Of a DNA stretch of 49,395 bases, positions 24,032-35,835 are shown piece after piece. Source of the stretch: Cristatella mucedo (Eukaryota > Bryozoa > Phylactolaemata > Cristatellidae). The notes under the pieces were generated by a model. That model was given only the letters and a program-made list of their open reading frames with translations, searched no databases and had not been told where the DNA came from. The stretch spans positions 430,001 through 479,395 of the forward strand of contig WPIO01000187.1 of the NCBI GenBank assembly GCA_009760855.2, written 5' to 3'. Made by a program: the position numbers and the translations under genes. Each line of letters opens with the position of its first letter. The first letter of the stretch is position 1.

Positions 24032-24584
24032 AAAAAAGTACGTAGTGCGCATTTATTTGCTAACAGCAACATGGTTGACAACAACACTGTCAATTGTGTC
24101 AATCATTGGTTTAGCTGCTGTGGTGGGTCTTGTGTCAGATGACGTCGATGCTATTGCTGCCTGAGCGGTCTTCCCAACTTACTTTTTATCCTGCAAAGCA
24201 ATCATCCACGACAGGGGGAATCAAAGCAGCGGCATTTTATAATTTAGGCTAGGGACTTATCATATCATACGATATGGTGATATCATATCCCTACATCATA
24301 CGAGTCATGGTCTAGTGAGATTGATATACACAGGTAGTTGTAAGTACCCTAGAAGCATTGCATCACCATTCTCGTATTATAACAGTTATTTCTGATGTCT
24401 GAAGTTGCTTACTGATTCTATTAAATCTTTGAAAAGCTTGATAGCTGGCACGGCAGCTGAGATATGTGACCCGCGATTTAATACAAAATTTCTACAGTTC
24501 TCTCTGCTATTGGCTTTAGAATACCGTAGCAAGACTACTAAATCAATGCCTGCTATTTCGTATTGGATGACCTACAACATACGC
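24032..24584. other. No assignable gene
   Basis: A small CATATCATACGATATGG/GATATCATATC near-repeat lies at 24256-24290; otherwise nothing recognisable. Confidence 0.4.
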
Positions 24585-24940
24585 AAGTGTGGTTAGTGGC
24601 AGCATGCACAGTGTCAGCACGCATAAACAAATGAAGGACGAATCACAGGGACCCACTAAATGCTGTCCTAAATAGGTGTGTTTTTAAGTACTTTTTAAAT
24701 GTGGTCAAGTCCAAGGATGTTCTGACGCAAGTCGGTAGTGAGTTCCAGGCTTTGGGAGCATACGAACTAAATGCACGGTCTCCAAAGGATTTGAGGTTTA
24801 TACGAGGTAGTGGTAAACTGTTGGATTCCGAGAGGCGGGTGGTACGATGCTTGGCCTGATGGGGAAGTAGATCTGAGAGATAGGCTAAAGCCAAAGAATG
24901 AAGTGACCTAAAAGTGAGCGACAAGACCCGTACGTTGCAG
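24585..24940 (-). mobile_element. LINE A ORF C-terminus fragment
   Basis: Minus-strand open frame 24924-24643 encodes the family C-terminus (SFGDRAFSSYAPKAWNSLP, then FRTAFSGSL) followed by the first part of the 3' UTR. Truncated at both ends. Confidence 0.8.
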
Positions 24941-25635
24941 TCATAATAAAAAGTTTTCGCTGTCGCTGCACTTTATTTTAATTGCAGCACTTTTCAAGCA
25001 TTTGTTGGGACGAATTAAGATGAAGTCGGAGTTTGCAAAGACATACAGCTTGGAATGGCCAAAGAGCAACGTAAAACACCTCTTACGTACACGACCCATA
25101 GCCATTCAACAATTAAGCTCAACTGCGACTATCATGATAAGTTTACACGTTCTTTAAGCTTTCCTATTATATAGCTAGGTCTACATCTGGCAGTCCGCCC
25201 GACGATGTCTTCTTCGGATGGCTTCTGCTGGTCGAACGTACATCCTAAGCAAGTAGACAGCCAGTTATAGCATGCAAGCACTGCTAGGCAAACTGCAAGT
25301 TAAGCTCGAACAGATGTGCATTTTTGCTACAGCTTGTGCCACACTGTATAGTGGACAAGAACTGGTCATGTGAACAGTTTGTGGGAGCACTTGAATGAGC
25401 CAATGTCAATTACTCACCACTTTCAATTACTCTTAGGGTGTAGTACTCTCCCTCATCAAGGATGAACATTGAGTTTAGATCCTATTGAGACTGCTATCGA
25501 GTGGAGTCTCACTGAGGATCACACCCACCTATACCCTCCCCTCTCCTTAGTTGCAACATCCACTTAGGGGCTTTGTAATTCATTAAGAATATCGGCGAGC
25601 AAACTTGAAAGAGTAACCCTATCAAAGCTTAGTTT
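24941..25635. other. No assignable gene
   Basis: No conserved motif or repeat recognised. Confidence 0.4.
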
Positions 25636-25925
25636 AGATAGTTGATAAGGCGCCCTCAGAGAACGCAATCGCTTTCTAGGCGCTTTACATCTGCTGCAAG
25701 GGAAGCACGATCGAATGGTTAGTGGTAGAATGCTCGATAAACAACGAGAATGACATGACTAGGGTTGAAATGCACAGGGTCAGCATGCAAGTGTGGTTAC
25801 TGACAGCATGCAGTGTCAGCATGCATAAGAAAATAAAGGACGAATCACAGGGACCCACTAAATGCTGCGATAAATATGTGCGTTTTTAATTTCTTTTAAA
25901 CATGGTCGAGTCAGGGGATGTCGGA
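25636..25925 (-). mobile_element. LINE A 3' UTR fragment
   Basis: On the plus strand it reads AAGGCGCCCTCAGAGAACGC, CTTTCTAGGCGCTTTACATC and, further on, CGAATCACAGGGACCCACTA, the reverse complement of the LINE A 3' UTR and ORF end. Confidence 0.8.
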
Positions 25926-26535
25926 ATCACTTACTCGTAACCATGATCTGCATCTGAATAGCTTTAAACCCTTGCAGCAGCCGCCATTGACGACATTGAC
26001 GACATGTGAATGGTCACTCAAAGATGGCCTCAAATGCTTTGTTCTTGTCTATAGCATGATGCTGTCCCAAGCATGCTACCTTGCTTGCCTTAGTATCGTT
26101 GTCTAAGCATGATTCCATATATATCACCATTAATCGGTTATTTATTCTCTTGAAAAGAGTTGGAAAAGTCAAAATAGAGAGTTAGCTCGCTTTGAGAACA
26201 TTATAAATGACATATTATAATGTACTCCACGGATACCAGTCAACGTTTATCAGAGTTTATAGTAGGGAAAGGGTTTTAAGAATTACATGGAATACAAAGT
26301 TGGCACATACCACATTACTTGAACAATAATTTGCAATTTACGCATTCTTAAGGAATTTAACAGTTTAGGAACAATGCATTTGCTCGTCTTGGCTACTAAA
26401 TCATTTATTCTTACCCGTTTTATAAGCTGGATGTAATAGCAATCAGGATTTACGCAAATAATTGAGGTGCATCTTGTTCACTCTGCCCTGCAACCATGAT
26501 AGCACACATTCATTTGGAGCAATGCTTAATAATCA
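25926..26535. other. No assignable gene
   Basis: Nothing recognised. Confidence 0.4.
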
Positions 26536-27125
26536 TTAAAATAATAATAAGAATATTACCAATAAATGTTTACAGTGCCCTCAAAGAACTCACTTACTTT
26601 CTATGTACTTTACATTGTCTGTAAAGAAAGCCTGATCAAATGGTTAGTGGGAGCATGCTAATGAACAGCAAAGGTAACATGGTTAAAGGTGCGGTGTACA
26701 GAGGTAGGGTCAGAATAAAGATATGGTTAGTGGCAACATGCACAGTGTCAGAACTCATAAACATATAAACGACAAATCACGTGGACCCGCTTAATGCTGT
26801 GAGCAATAGATGCGTGTTTAGTTTCTTAATAGGTGTGGTCAAGTCAGAGGACGTCGTGATGCAAGTTCTAAGAGAGTTATACGCTTTAGGAGCACACGTA
26901 CTAAAGGCGAGGTCTCTAAAAGATTTGAGGTTCGTATGAAGTATAGGTAAACGACTGGATTCCGAAAAGCGGCCGGTACGACGCTGAGCCTGGTGAGGAA
27001 GTAAATCTGATAGGTAGGCTGAAGCCAAAGAATGAAGGGGCATAAAAGTGAGCGACTGAACCTTGAAAACGATGAGCTTGACTGGGAGCCAGTGCAGGTC
27101 GGCGAGAAGTGTGGTGATGCTTGAC
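26536..27125 (-). mobile_element. LINE A 3' fragment, diverged
   Basis: Tail (AATAATAATAA on the plus strand), 3' UTR and C-terminal coding part (YLSDLLPHQAQRRTGRFSES, APKAYNSLRTC) in minus orientation. More diverged than the other copies, with frame changes. Confidence 0.75.
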
Positions 27126-28547
27126 TAATAAGTGTCAGCTGAATGGCCATCATAAGCTTATCATCGGCTCGTACGGAAGTAAGTCTAGCTCAGAAGCTGT
27201 ATGTAGTGGTGCTATTGGCCACTATGCTTATAGGCAGGTTTATACTGAAAATACAAATAGATAACCTGAATGTATTGATTCAGTAATTAATAAGATTTCT
27301 GATGGCTGTACACAAGCACAATCGTACGCTGTCTTTTTTGTTTATTAGGTGTTTAACTTGCCATAGCCACTACTTACAAGAGCAGAAGATGGATGGATGG
27401 GATGGGATGGTGGAGATACCATATCTCCACCATTTTTCGCGTACAGTTTAGTATGGCAACCATCGACAGTTTATTTAAAAAGATCTCAACCTTGATTGTT
27501 ACATTGCTATCGATGCTTTGGCCAGAACCTACTACAAGCAAATAATGCTTGAAGGAATTCACTGCCTCGCATCTTCATTTCTATCTGGGGGAATCTGAAT
27601 CTGAACGGTCTTGTTGGATTTCATAATCATCAGTTTATAACAACCATTGCAGATTGCAAATGTTAAACGACATAAAGACATTAACATTAATTATAGAGGA
27701 CATATATTATTTATTATATATTTTATTATTTATTTATTTTTTATTTTATTTTATTATATCATTTATTATATATTATATATATTATTAACAATAATTATAG
27801 AGGTTTTTTGAGATGTGAGAGCGTCGTAATCAGCCCTTTGCTAAACAAGTCGCAAAGATCGTTTATCCACTAGATTATTGCTTAATATCTGAATCTCATA
27901 GCGTGTAACCTCTTCGCACCCGGAAATAGTTTAGCACCTTTTTATTTACACCATTGCTTTGGCATTCACTAGGCTTACCTTTTCCACCGTCATCACGTGA
28001 TATTCTGTAATCAATTTCCAAGCACCGATGCACGTAGAGTACTCCAAATAGACACATTCTCTTCACAGCCCAGCCTATTTGCAGAACAGAAGATGGACCG
28101 TGTCACCGCAGCTTCATAAGCAGCGCTTGCTTGCTTCTTATTTCGCATATTCAGCTTTTGGTTGGTTACGAAATCTGTATCACACTGCTGCTTTCTCCGC
28201 ACTTTTCACGCTGCTCGCTTGATCGAGGGCGGAAGTATATTCAACCTTCTCCACTATTTCCTTTTTCAATCTAGCGCTTCAATGAATACTCGTGCAAGCT
28301 TACGCAAACCATGAACTTCTTCTGCGAAATGAAGACCGAAACACTGTAGGCAGCATCTTTTCTCCCGCCGCCAACTGTCCTTTCCAGCTGCCTGAGCAGC
28401 TACTTCCGTGAAATTAACTTCCTCAACTGCCTTACTAACTCTACTATGCTTTCCAGCTCTTTGCTGAGTGAGGATAAATCTGGTAGCTACGGCTTTTTGC
28501 CGTATGCTCTTAGGATGAGAGTGCCGAAGAAAACAGTCCTGGATCTG
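27126..28547. other. AT-rich unassigned sequence
   Basis: 27690-27790 is an ATTTATTTT low-complexity tract. Two minus-strand open frames (28202-28011, 28568-28266) show no domain I can name and no linking evidence. Confidence 0.4.
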
Positions 28548-28680
28548 GCCGAGCGGCCGTGTTCGCATTTGACGACAAAGGTTGTGGGCTCAAGCCGCAT
28601 GGCAAATGTTAAGTACCTTGATGAAGATTAAGTTCCCTAAGGGTGCTATACGAAATAAATTAATAAATATATATATGTAT
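28548..28680 (+). repeat. SINE family B copy
   Basis: B-box-like GTTGTGGGCTCAAGCCGCAT, then GAAGATTAAGTTCCCTAAGG and GTGCTATACGAAATAAATTA before a (TA)n tract. Tail matches the LINE A 3' end. Confidence 0.6.
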
Positions 28681-28683
28681 ATC

Positions 28684-28692
28684 TTTTCTCGA

Positions 28693-28735
<43 letters not shown>

Positions 28736-28751
28736 CATATTATCGAGAAAA
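28684..28751. repeat. Short inverted repeat around (TA)n
   Basis: TTTTCTCGATA (28684-28694) and TATCGAGAAAA (28741-28751) flank a (TA)n core directly downstream of a SINE B tail. Confidence 0.85.
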
Positions 28752-28782
28752 ATATTTTTGACTAGTATATATACATTAGCTG

Positions 28783-29043
28783 GCGGCACCCTGTCCTGCG
28801 GGGGTCGAGCGTGCTACCCGAGCCTCTCGGTTCAGGAACAGGGACCACACCTCTTCCGAGCCGGTAATGGCGTTAAAGACGCAGTGCCGCCTTAAAGCCA
28901 TTCTTTCCGGCCGTGGAATGCCGAGTTCGGCGGGGCAAGCTTCATTGTCTGCCCACAATCTGCCGAGAGTCCCGACCACGAAGGGCCTCGCCACTGCCGA
29001 CCGGTAGCCAGCGGTGAGGAAAGACCGGGCAATGGCTGCATAT
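28783..29043 (-). mobile_element. GC-rich island, probable retroelement C-terminal fragment
   Basis: Minus-strand open frame contains RPFVVGTLGRLWADN and RHCVFNAITGSEEVWSLFL. The VGTLG-W pattern resembles the C-terminal region of reverse-transcriptase ORFs in other invertebrate retroelements; this is from memory and not tested. It sits isolated between (TA)n tracts and is clearly more GC-rich than its surroundings. Confidence 0.35.
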
Positions 29044-29053
29044 GGACATATGC

Positions 29054-29054
<1 letters not shown>

Positions 29055-29131
<77 letters not shown>

Positions 29132-29220
29132 GTGTGTGTTTATGCGTGTGTGTGCGCGTGTGTGTGTGTGTGTGTGTGTACATGCGTGTGTCTGTGTGTG
29201 TGTGTATATATATATATATT
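29055..29220. repeat. (TA)n, (TATG)n and (TG)n microsatellite
   Basis: Compound dinucleotide repeat: (TA)n 29062-29119, then TATG and TG repeats and a second (TA)n run at 29205-29219. Confidence 0.95.
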
Positions 29221-29496
29221 GATGGAGAAAAATTATAATTGCTTATAGATTTGTGGAGTTACAGAAGATAAATTAAATTACTACGAAAAGAAAAGGTGGG
29301 TCGATCGAACTAGGCAAGAAATTCTGAAACAAAGGCTTGCTAATAGCTTGGTTTTGTCCACTACTAGCTCATGCGCACAATTCAAATAAAAGCAAGTAAA
29401 TGCAAGGACCTACCAGTCTTGCAGTGGCAGCTGCAGAGTTATGCAGTCCTAGTTATGAAGCAGGATCTGATACTCAAGGATCACTTATAATAAGCC

Positions 29497-30740
29497 TAAT
29501 AAACCTGATAAACCTAACTTACTAGTTATGGGCAAGCCCGGTGTGATTCAGAAATTGGAAAGGCTGACGCTCAAAATTGGCTCTGCCAGCATATCTCCCG
29601 TTGAATCAGCTCGAAATCTAGGTGCCGTATTCCAAAGTGACCTCTCGTTACACGACCACATCAGCTCCACAATCAAGTCTGCCTACTTTCAGCTACATGT
29701 CATTGCTAAAATTCGGGCTTGTTTAGATAAGGACACCACGTCTAAGTTGGACCATGCATTTGTGACATCCCGTCTTGACTTCTGTAAGTCACTGCTTGCT
29801 GGCCTACCGGAATGTGCAATCACGTGCTTACAGCTGGTGCAAAACTAAATAGCTAGGCTTGTCTGTCGTGAGCGTCGCAGTTGCCAAATTACTCCACTTC
29901 TCGCCGACCTGCACTGGCCACCAGTCAAGGAACGGATTGACTTCAAGGTTTGTCGCTCACTTTTAGGTCACTTCATTCTTCTTTGGCTCCAGCCTATCTC
30001 ACAGATCTACTCCCTCTGACCAGGCTACCACAAATCGTACCACCCGCTTTTCGGAATCCAAGAGTCTACGCAACGACATCTACTCTCCAACTGCCGACTA
30101 TGGCACATCTTTTTCAGCGGTCATGAGCTGCTACTTCTATGCTACTCACTACCTCAAGTGCTCTCCTAACTCTGCTATGCTTCCCACTTTCTCTTTGTTG
30201 CGTGAGACGAAGTCTGTTGGCTACCGAATGCGTACCGAAAGCCGCTTAGGCTGTGAGTGCGCTATACAAAACTCTCCTGCGTAACACCCACATGGTCTTT
30301 ATGACTTTGTGGAGTTATTGACGGAGATACATTACATTACATTACCAATACCTCATACAAACCTCAAATCCTTTGGAGACCGTGCATTTAGTTCGTATGC
30401 TCCCAAAGCTTGGAACTTCCTCCCGAAATGCGTCAAAACATTCCCTGACTTGACAAGATTTAAAAAGAACTTTAAAACACGCCTATTTAGGACAGCATTT
30501 AGTGGGTCCCTCTGATGAGTCCTTCATGTGCTTATACGTGCCGACACGGTGCAAGCTGCCACTAACCACATTTGTATGCTGACCCTGTGCATGTCACCCC
30601 TAACCATGTTATTCATGTTTATCAAGCATGATATTACTCACCATTAAATCGCACTTCCCTTCGCAGCAAATTTAAAGTGCCTAAAAAGAGATTGAGTTCT
30701 CTGAGGGAGCTTTATTAAGTGCATTATTATTATTATTATA
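29497..30740 (+). mobile_element. LINE A copy, interrupted by a LINE B insertion
   Basis: Starts near [16 protein letters not shown] and follows the family through SDLSLHDHISSTIKSAYFQL to the C-terminal FRTAFSGSL at 30515, with several stops and indels. It is split at 30069-30344 by a LINE B 3' fragment. 3' UTR and (ATT)n tail end near 30740. Confidence 0.85.
30069..30344 (+). mobile_element. LINE B 3' fragment nested in LINE A
   Basis: Begins CGCAACGACATCTACTCTCC and ends GGAGATACATTACATTACAT; LINE A sequence resumes at CCAATACCTCATACAAACC. The nesting shows LINE B was active after this LINE A copy arrived. Confidence 0.85.
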
Positions 30741-32318
30741 TTATTATAAGCCTAGAAGCATTGATATCAATTGTAATTTTAGGCAACCAATCTAATCTGC
30801 ATAGGGGTCTCATATGATCTCACCCATAATCTCAGAAAGCGTTTATTTCACTCATCTAGCACAAGAATCGCACTAAAAATCGCTGCTGAACCACTAACGT
30901 TAAAGCAATATTGGAGAAAGAGCCCTAGTTTTGCGTACACCTCCAGGACCGGAAGCTTTAGAGGGATTGGCAATCCTTTAGAATGCCTCCAAGTGATGGC
31001 TTGCTGAAATGGAGGCAAGCTTAACCAGCCTGATCGCGAGTTGGTGTATTTATAGTGCACAGGTTCTGAATTAAAACGGTTTGGGACCAGCACGTGCCAA
31101 TTCGTGCTTGGCAGCGTATCAACAGAAGCCATGTAATAGGCAGTCAGTTGTGCCTTAGCAGTTGGGCTGAGTTGTGCTCTAGGCTTTCCGACGTGAGAAA
31201 CTTGTCCCTCCGGGTATTTCCGGAGGTTTGAAAACGTCCAACGACTTCAAGTAGATTTCTCTACGCCATGGGATACGGACTTGGTAGCTCACTGTACGGG
31301 CTCTCTCTTCGTTGTTGCCGCACCCCACTACAGTCGCCATTTTTTAATGTATAGTCGCTGCACCCTCGAGCCTCTAGGCATTACTTCGCTGCTCAGGAGG
31401 GCGTCACAGACATTCTAGTACGTCGGCTAACTGTTAGGAGCAATATTTTTTGCGGCCTAGCTCGGAAATGACGTGAAAGCTATTACACCCAGTTTATAAG
31501 ACTTCACCGCTCGGTACAACAAGACTTTCCTCTTGGTATACACTAATATTCGTGCACACGTAAACCGAGATAGTAAAAAAATATGCTGGTGTGTATAGGC
31601 AAGACCTTTGAGAAGGAAACACCAACAGTTGACGAAATAGTTCACCAACATTTTAAACTGTCCACATCACACCAATTTTGGTATATGTTGGATACCATCT
31701 TGCTACTGTATGCTTCAGTTGACCTAAGTCAAAAAATAGCAGCTGAGAAATCCACCAAGCTGCGTATTGGTGCTTACTAAATGACAGGAAACTCACAGTA
31801 TTGAATAATCTGCAGATGCGACTAGGAGCTAGTTTGCGGTACTTGGAGCTATTCCTTGACATCCGACAGAAGAAAGCAAAAAACTTTTGCCTGCGGTAAA
31901 CGCGGCAGACTAAGCAATACACAAAAAGCCTTTACTGTCGTCAGCTTTTTCCCTCCGAGCTGCATTTTCTCTCGCTCTCGCTGTTGTTTTGTTGAACCAG
32001 GCGCATTTCATGATGCCATTTTGAAATCCTATTCTGCGGTTTCCACGATTAAGAAGCCAATCTAGGTTCTCCTCATAAGAGAATTCTCTGCTTCCAATCA
32101 ATGCGAAAACGTGTTTTTAATGTATACCTACAGGAGGCTCGACATGTTTTACTATAGACGCATCAGATGTCATAGCCAGCCATCTAGTCTGCTATGGGCA
32201 TAGTGTTAATAGCAGGACGTCGTATTAGCTGCGCATCCTAACTTGGAAGCCTGGTAGACCCTCGCGCGGGTGGCGAGCGGGCTTTCGAGAGCAGGATTTC
32301 CTGGGGCCGAGCTGATAG
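30741..32318. other. No assignable gene
   Basis: Open frames at 31132-30848 (minus), 31583-31780 (plus) and 31922-31653 (minus) have no motif recognised. No known repeat seen. Confidence 0.4.
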
Positions 32319-32653
32319 AGAGAAAAAATAGAAACAGAGAGACAGACAAACGGAGACACAGAGAGATAGACAAACGGAGACACAGAGAGATAGACAGAGA
32401 CAGTGAGAGACAAAGACAGACAGAGAGAGACAGACAAACACAGAGACAGAGAGAGAAAGACAAAGGCAGATATAGACAGAGAGAGAGAGAGAGGGAGAGA
32501 GAAAGAGAGAAAGAGAAAGAGAGAAGGAGAGAGACAGACACAGAGACAGAGAGACAGAGACAAAGGCATATAGAGACAGAGAGAGGCAGAGAGAAACAGA
32601 AACAGAGACAGAGGGAGATAGAGAGAGACAGAGACAGACAGACAGAGAGAGAG

Positions 32654-32705
<52 letters not shown>

Positions 32706-32836
32706 AGAGAGAGAGAGAGACAGACAGACAGACACAGGGACAGCGAGACAGAGACAAAGGCAGATAGAGACAGAGAGAGGCGGAGAGAAACAGAGACAGA
32801 GAAAGAGAAAGAGAGAGAGAGAACAGAGACAGAGAA

Positions 32837-32872
<36 letters not shown>
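32319..32872. repeat. GA-rich low-complexity block of about 550 bp
   Basis: Purine-only or near purine-only plus strand built from GAGA, GACA and GAAA units, with internal higher-order repeats such as GACAAACGGAGACACAGAGA occurring twice near 32343-32390. Open in several frames only because it is repetitive. Confidence 0.95.
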
Positions 32873-32875
<3 letters not shown>

Positions 32876-32945
32876 ATGAGAGCGGCTGCGAGAGGCGTCA
32901 GCCGACTTCGACGCTCGGCTTCTTCAAGGGGGAGGTCGCCCAGGG

Positions 32946-33095
32946 AGGTCAAGGTGATTGCTCTTTACGACTCGGGTCGTGGGTTCGAGTCCTGCCGTGT
33001 TTGGTCCTTTATTAAGCACTGCAAGCGGTGGTGACAGCCTCAAAAGCTCTTCCGCCGCTACAAAAAATGAGGCTGCTGAATCTGCTTACCTTCAC
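32946..33095 (+). repeat. SINE family A copy
   Basis: GTCGTGGGTTCGAGTCCTGC contains a near-perfect B box (GGTTCGAGTCC); the body CACTGCAAGCGGTGGTGACA and tail GCTACAAAAAATGAGGCTGC follow. Sits next to the GA-rich block. Confidence 0.7.
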
Positions 33096-34268
33096 GTTAT
33101 TTATTCTAGGCCTCCGGAGGCTACCTTCTTTTTTCAGAGGTCAAGAGACGCGCGCGACGAGCGCGCGTCTCTTGACCTCCGACCTTGGAACTTCTTTGCG
33201 GACTTACTTCCAGACGAGCGCGTCTTCGGCGCGAGCGTCTAGAAGTTCACTACGAAGGCGCGCGTCAGAAACTTCGTCGGACGGTTCGTTTTCGAAAAGG
33301 CGGTGGTGCGACTGTGGGTGCTCCGCCCGTTGGTGAGCTCCCGGCTCGACGTCCCCAGGTTTCAAGATGGCGCCTGACAACTTCTTCTCGGAGACGAAGC
33401 TATAAGAGGTGCGGCGAGGCGCGCACCACGTTGCAGCACCTCGAAGCTTCTTCGCGATCTTCCCGCCGCAGGAAGCCGGAGCACCGCCATTTTCTTACGG
33501 GAGCTTGAACAAGGGAAATCGTGCCCGGTGGACGTTCAGCGTCGCTTCGGAAAGGAAGACCGCCCATCCGTTCACCGCCGCATTCGCTTCAGATTAGTCT
33601 CGTCCGACGCCGCCATTGTCGCGCTTTCTCTAAAAGTCAAGTTGCGAACTGATCACTGAGAGGCCTAAAAGTTACACCTGGGGCACGCGAGATCATGTCT
33701 ATCTGGCTGTACACTTCCGTCGGCATCACGAGCAGACGCTCGACACATCCGAGCATATCTAGCCGCTGTCATTAGCAGCGACGCCACGCTCGCTGGTATC
33801 TGCGTACCCTGCTATCATTGACTTCCGCGAAGTTTTGCCACTCTAAACGTAAGGCAATCAGTCTAGCAAGCGAGTAGCGATGAACGAGAATTTCAGAAGT
33901 TAGTGAAACTGGCTCGTTATGTTTCCATGCAGCCGGGTGCTCTGTCAGCGAATGTTGGTTACTCCGGAGCAGCTGTTACTCAGGCGGCATCTGGCACATC
34001 AGCAATGCATTTTAGACCGGCAGCATCATACGTCTGCGATGCGTTTTAACTGGATGAAACGCATGCACTGTTTATTGTTAGCTTGTTCTTTTACAGTCAG
34101 CGGAATTGACCTGCCACAAATGAATGCCGAATACTCCAAGAGTCCTGCACTCCGTCGGTGCAAGACTTCTCGTCGCTAGTTTCCATTGCAATCTCGATGC
34201 CACTAAATCAATATCCGATCGCTATCCGATCTAGTTATTGCTTGGAGGCTTTTTTGCATATTCATGGG
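33096..34268. other. CpG-rich block with a strong hairpin, otherwise unassigned
   Basis: 33130-33640 is CpG-rich, with several AAGATGGCG/CGCCATT motifs that resemble YY1 sites, so it could be a promoter or the exon of an unseen gene. Nothing is assigned from 33640 to 34268. Confidence 0.3.
33137..33179. repeat. Perfect 19-bp stem, 5-nt loop
   Basis: GAGGTCAAGAGACGCGCGC, loop GACGA, GCGCGCGTCTCTTGACCTC. No mismatch in the stem. Confidence 0.95.
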
Positions 34269-34460
34269 CAGACAAACGCGCAGACAAACGCGCAGGCAAA
34301 CGCGCAGGCAAACGCGCAGGCAAACGCGCAGGCAAACGCGCAGGCAAACGCGCAGGCAAACGCGCAGACAAACGCGCAGGCAAACGCGCAGACAAACGCG
34401 CAGACAAACGCGCAGGCAAACGCGCAGGCAAACGCGCAGGCAAACGCGCAGGCAAACGCG
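34269..34460. repeat. 12-bp minisatellite, 16 units
   Basis: Unit CAGRCAAACGCG repeated 16 times without length change; only the fourth base varies (A A G G G G G G A G A A G G G G), followed by a broken unit. Because the unit is a multiple of three with no stop, five overlapping frames appear open. No evidence of translation. Confidence 0.95.
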
Positions 34461-35116
34461 CAGACACGCTTGTTACCGCTCGTTCCTTCCGAGTGCGACA
34501 TAGCGACATGTGCTGGATCTCGGAGGCTTTCCTTCTCACGTGGACTAAAAGCCTGAGCCAATTTAAAGGAGGAAATCCCACGCATTGAAATCTCTTGAAC
34601 GACAGGGTCCGGGAGAAAGCCGATGCCGTAATAAAATAGGTCAGAGTTCACAGCAAAGTTGTCCTTGCTTCCTGACACGTGCCACTTGGTTGCATTTGGG
34701 CCGCGAGTTGAATCATCTTTCTATTACCCCTGCAGTGGCGGAAGGATTGTGTCGGTTTTTGTCATGCCGCATCGTGAGCGCATGCAAAATCGCGCTCGCT
34801 TACTCGAACAGTTTCAAGCGTGCTTTTCATTCGCATTGGCTATTTTTTTAAGAAATTATCCTTTATTGTTATTGTTTAAAGTCAATTTTGAAATGTCTGC
34901 AAAATCCGGAACATAAGCGTATCAAGCCCGATATGTGCATGGCAAGCGAAATTTCAGACGAACTGCTTCGGGCTTTCGACGGACTCTCCGCTGGCCTAAA
35001 TAAAGTCAGCCGAAAAGTCAGTACTTCATGCTCCCTTTCACGTACGTACTTGATGCGCACGAATGATACTCGCGTATGCCGAATATTATTCGAACGCATC
35101 TATGTATCCCCGCATC
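34461..35116. other. No assignable gene
   Basis: A 91-codon frame at 34888-35163 runs into LINE A sequence and has no recognised domain. Confidence 0.4.
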
Positions 35117-35240
35117 TAGTGGGTCCATGTGTTTCGTCCTTCGCGTCCTCATGCACGCTGTGAATGTGCGTGCTGCCACTAACCACATTCGCATGCTGAC
35201 CCTATGCATTTCACCACTAGCCATGTTGTGCTTGTTAAAA
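35117..35240 (+). mobile_element. LINE A 3' UTR fragment
   Basis: Begins CTAGTGGGTCCATGTGTTTC and contains CTGCCACTAACCACATTCGC and ATGCTGACCCTATGCATTTC, matching the UTR just after the LINE A stop codon. Both ends are truncated. Confidence 0.7.
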
Positions 35241-35835
35241 TTGAATTAATATATGGATTGATGTTGATATATAGAGGCATATATATTACCTATATATGGT
35301 CAGGAGTTTCATGGAGTTTTCTGGGTGCAAACGTAGTTTTTTTTCCATGTAAATTGATGTTACAGTGTTGACTCACTTCGCTAGAGCTCAGATGCGGCAT
35401 TCATGTCTACTTGGATTCACTTGGAAGCTGAATTTGTCTTCTTACTTCAGTAGGATTGCTGAAGTTGGACACATTTTCAATCTATTGATGCGCAAATACG
35501 CCGTACGGCCGTACGTTTATGCGATGCTATTTAGCGTACTATCTTTACTATATCATCCAAAATGGTCAGTCGACTGCTCGTATCATAGCTGTACGTCAGC
35601 CGTCGATGTGTATCCTAGCCTCGAAAAGTTATAGAGACACTTTCCTGATCACGTGCGTCAAGTCCATCTCTCACTTGAAACAACGAATGCAATTAAAACT
35701 TGCACTAACGAAACTTAAATCCAAATAAGAATATCCGGCATCCGCCTTTACGCATTACAAAATATTAGTCGCATAATAATCTTGCAGTCAGGCGGGAGGC
35801 AATTTCTGCGTTCAAGACGGCATTCCAGCAAAATA
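35241..35835. other. No assignable gene
   Basis: Nothing recognised. Confidence 0.4.

Noticed and set aside
34269-34460. Possible CRISPR array
   Set aside because: Units are directly adjacent 12-mers with no spacers, in an animal genome.
34158-34678. Five overlapping frames with RRQT, NAQA or CAFA repeats
   Set aside because: Direct outcome of a 12-bp minisatellite lacking stops in any frame; no flanking coding signal.
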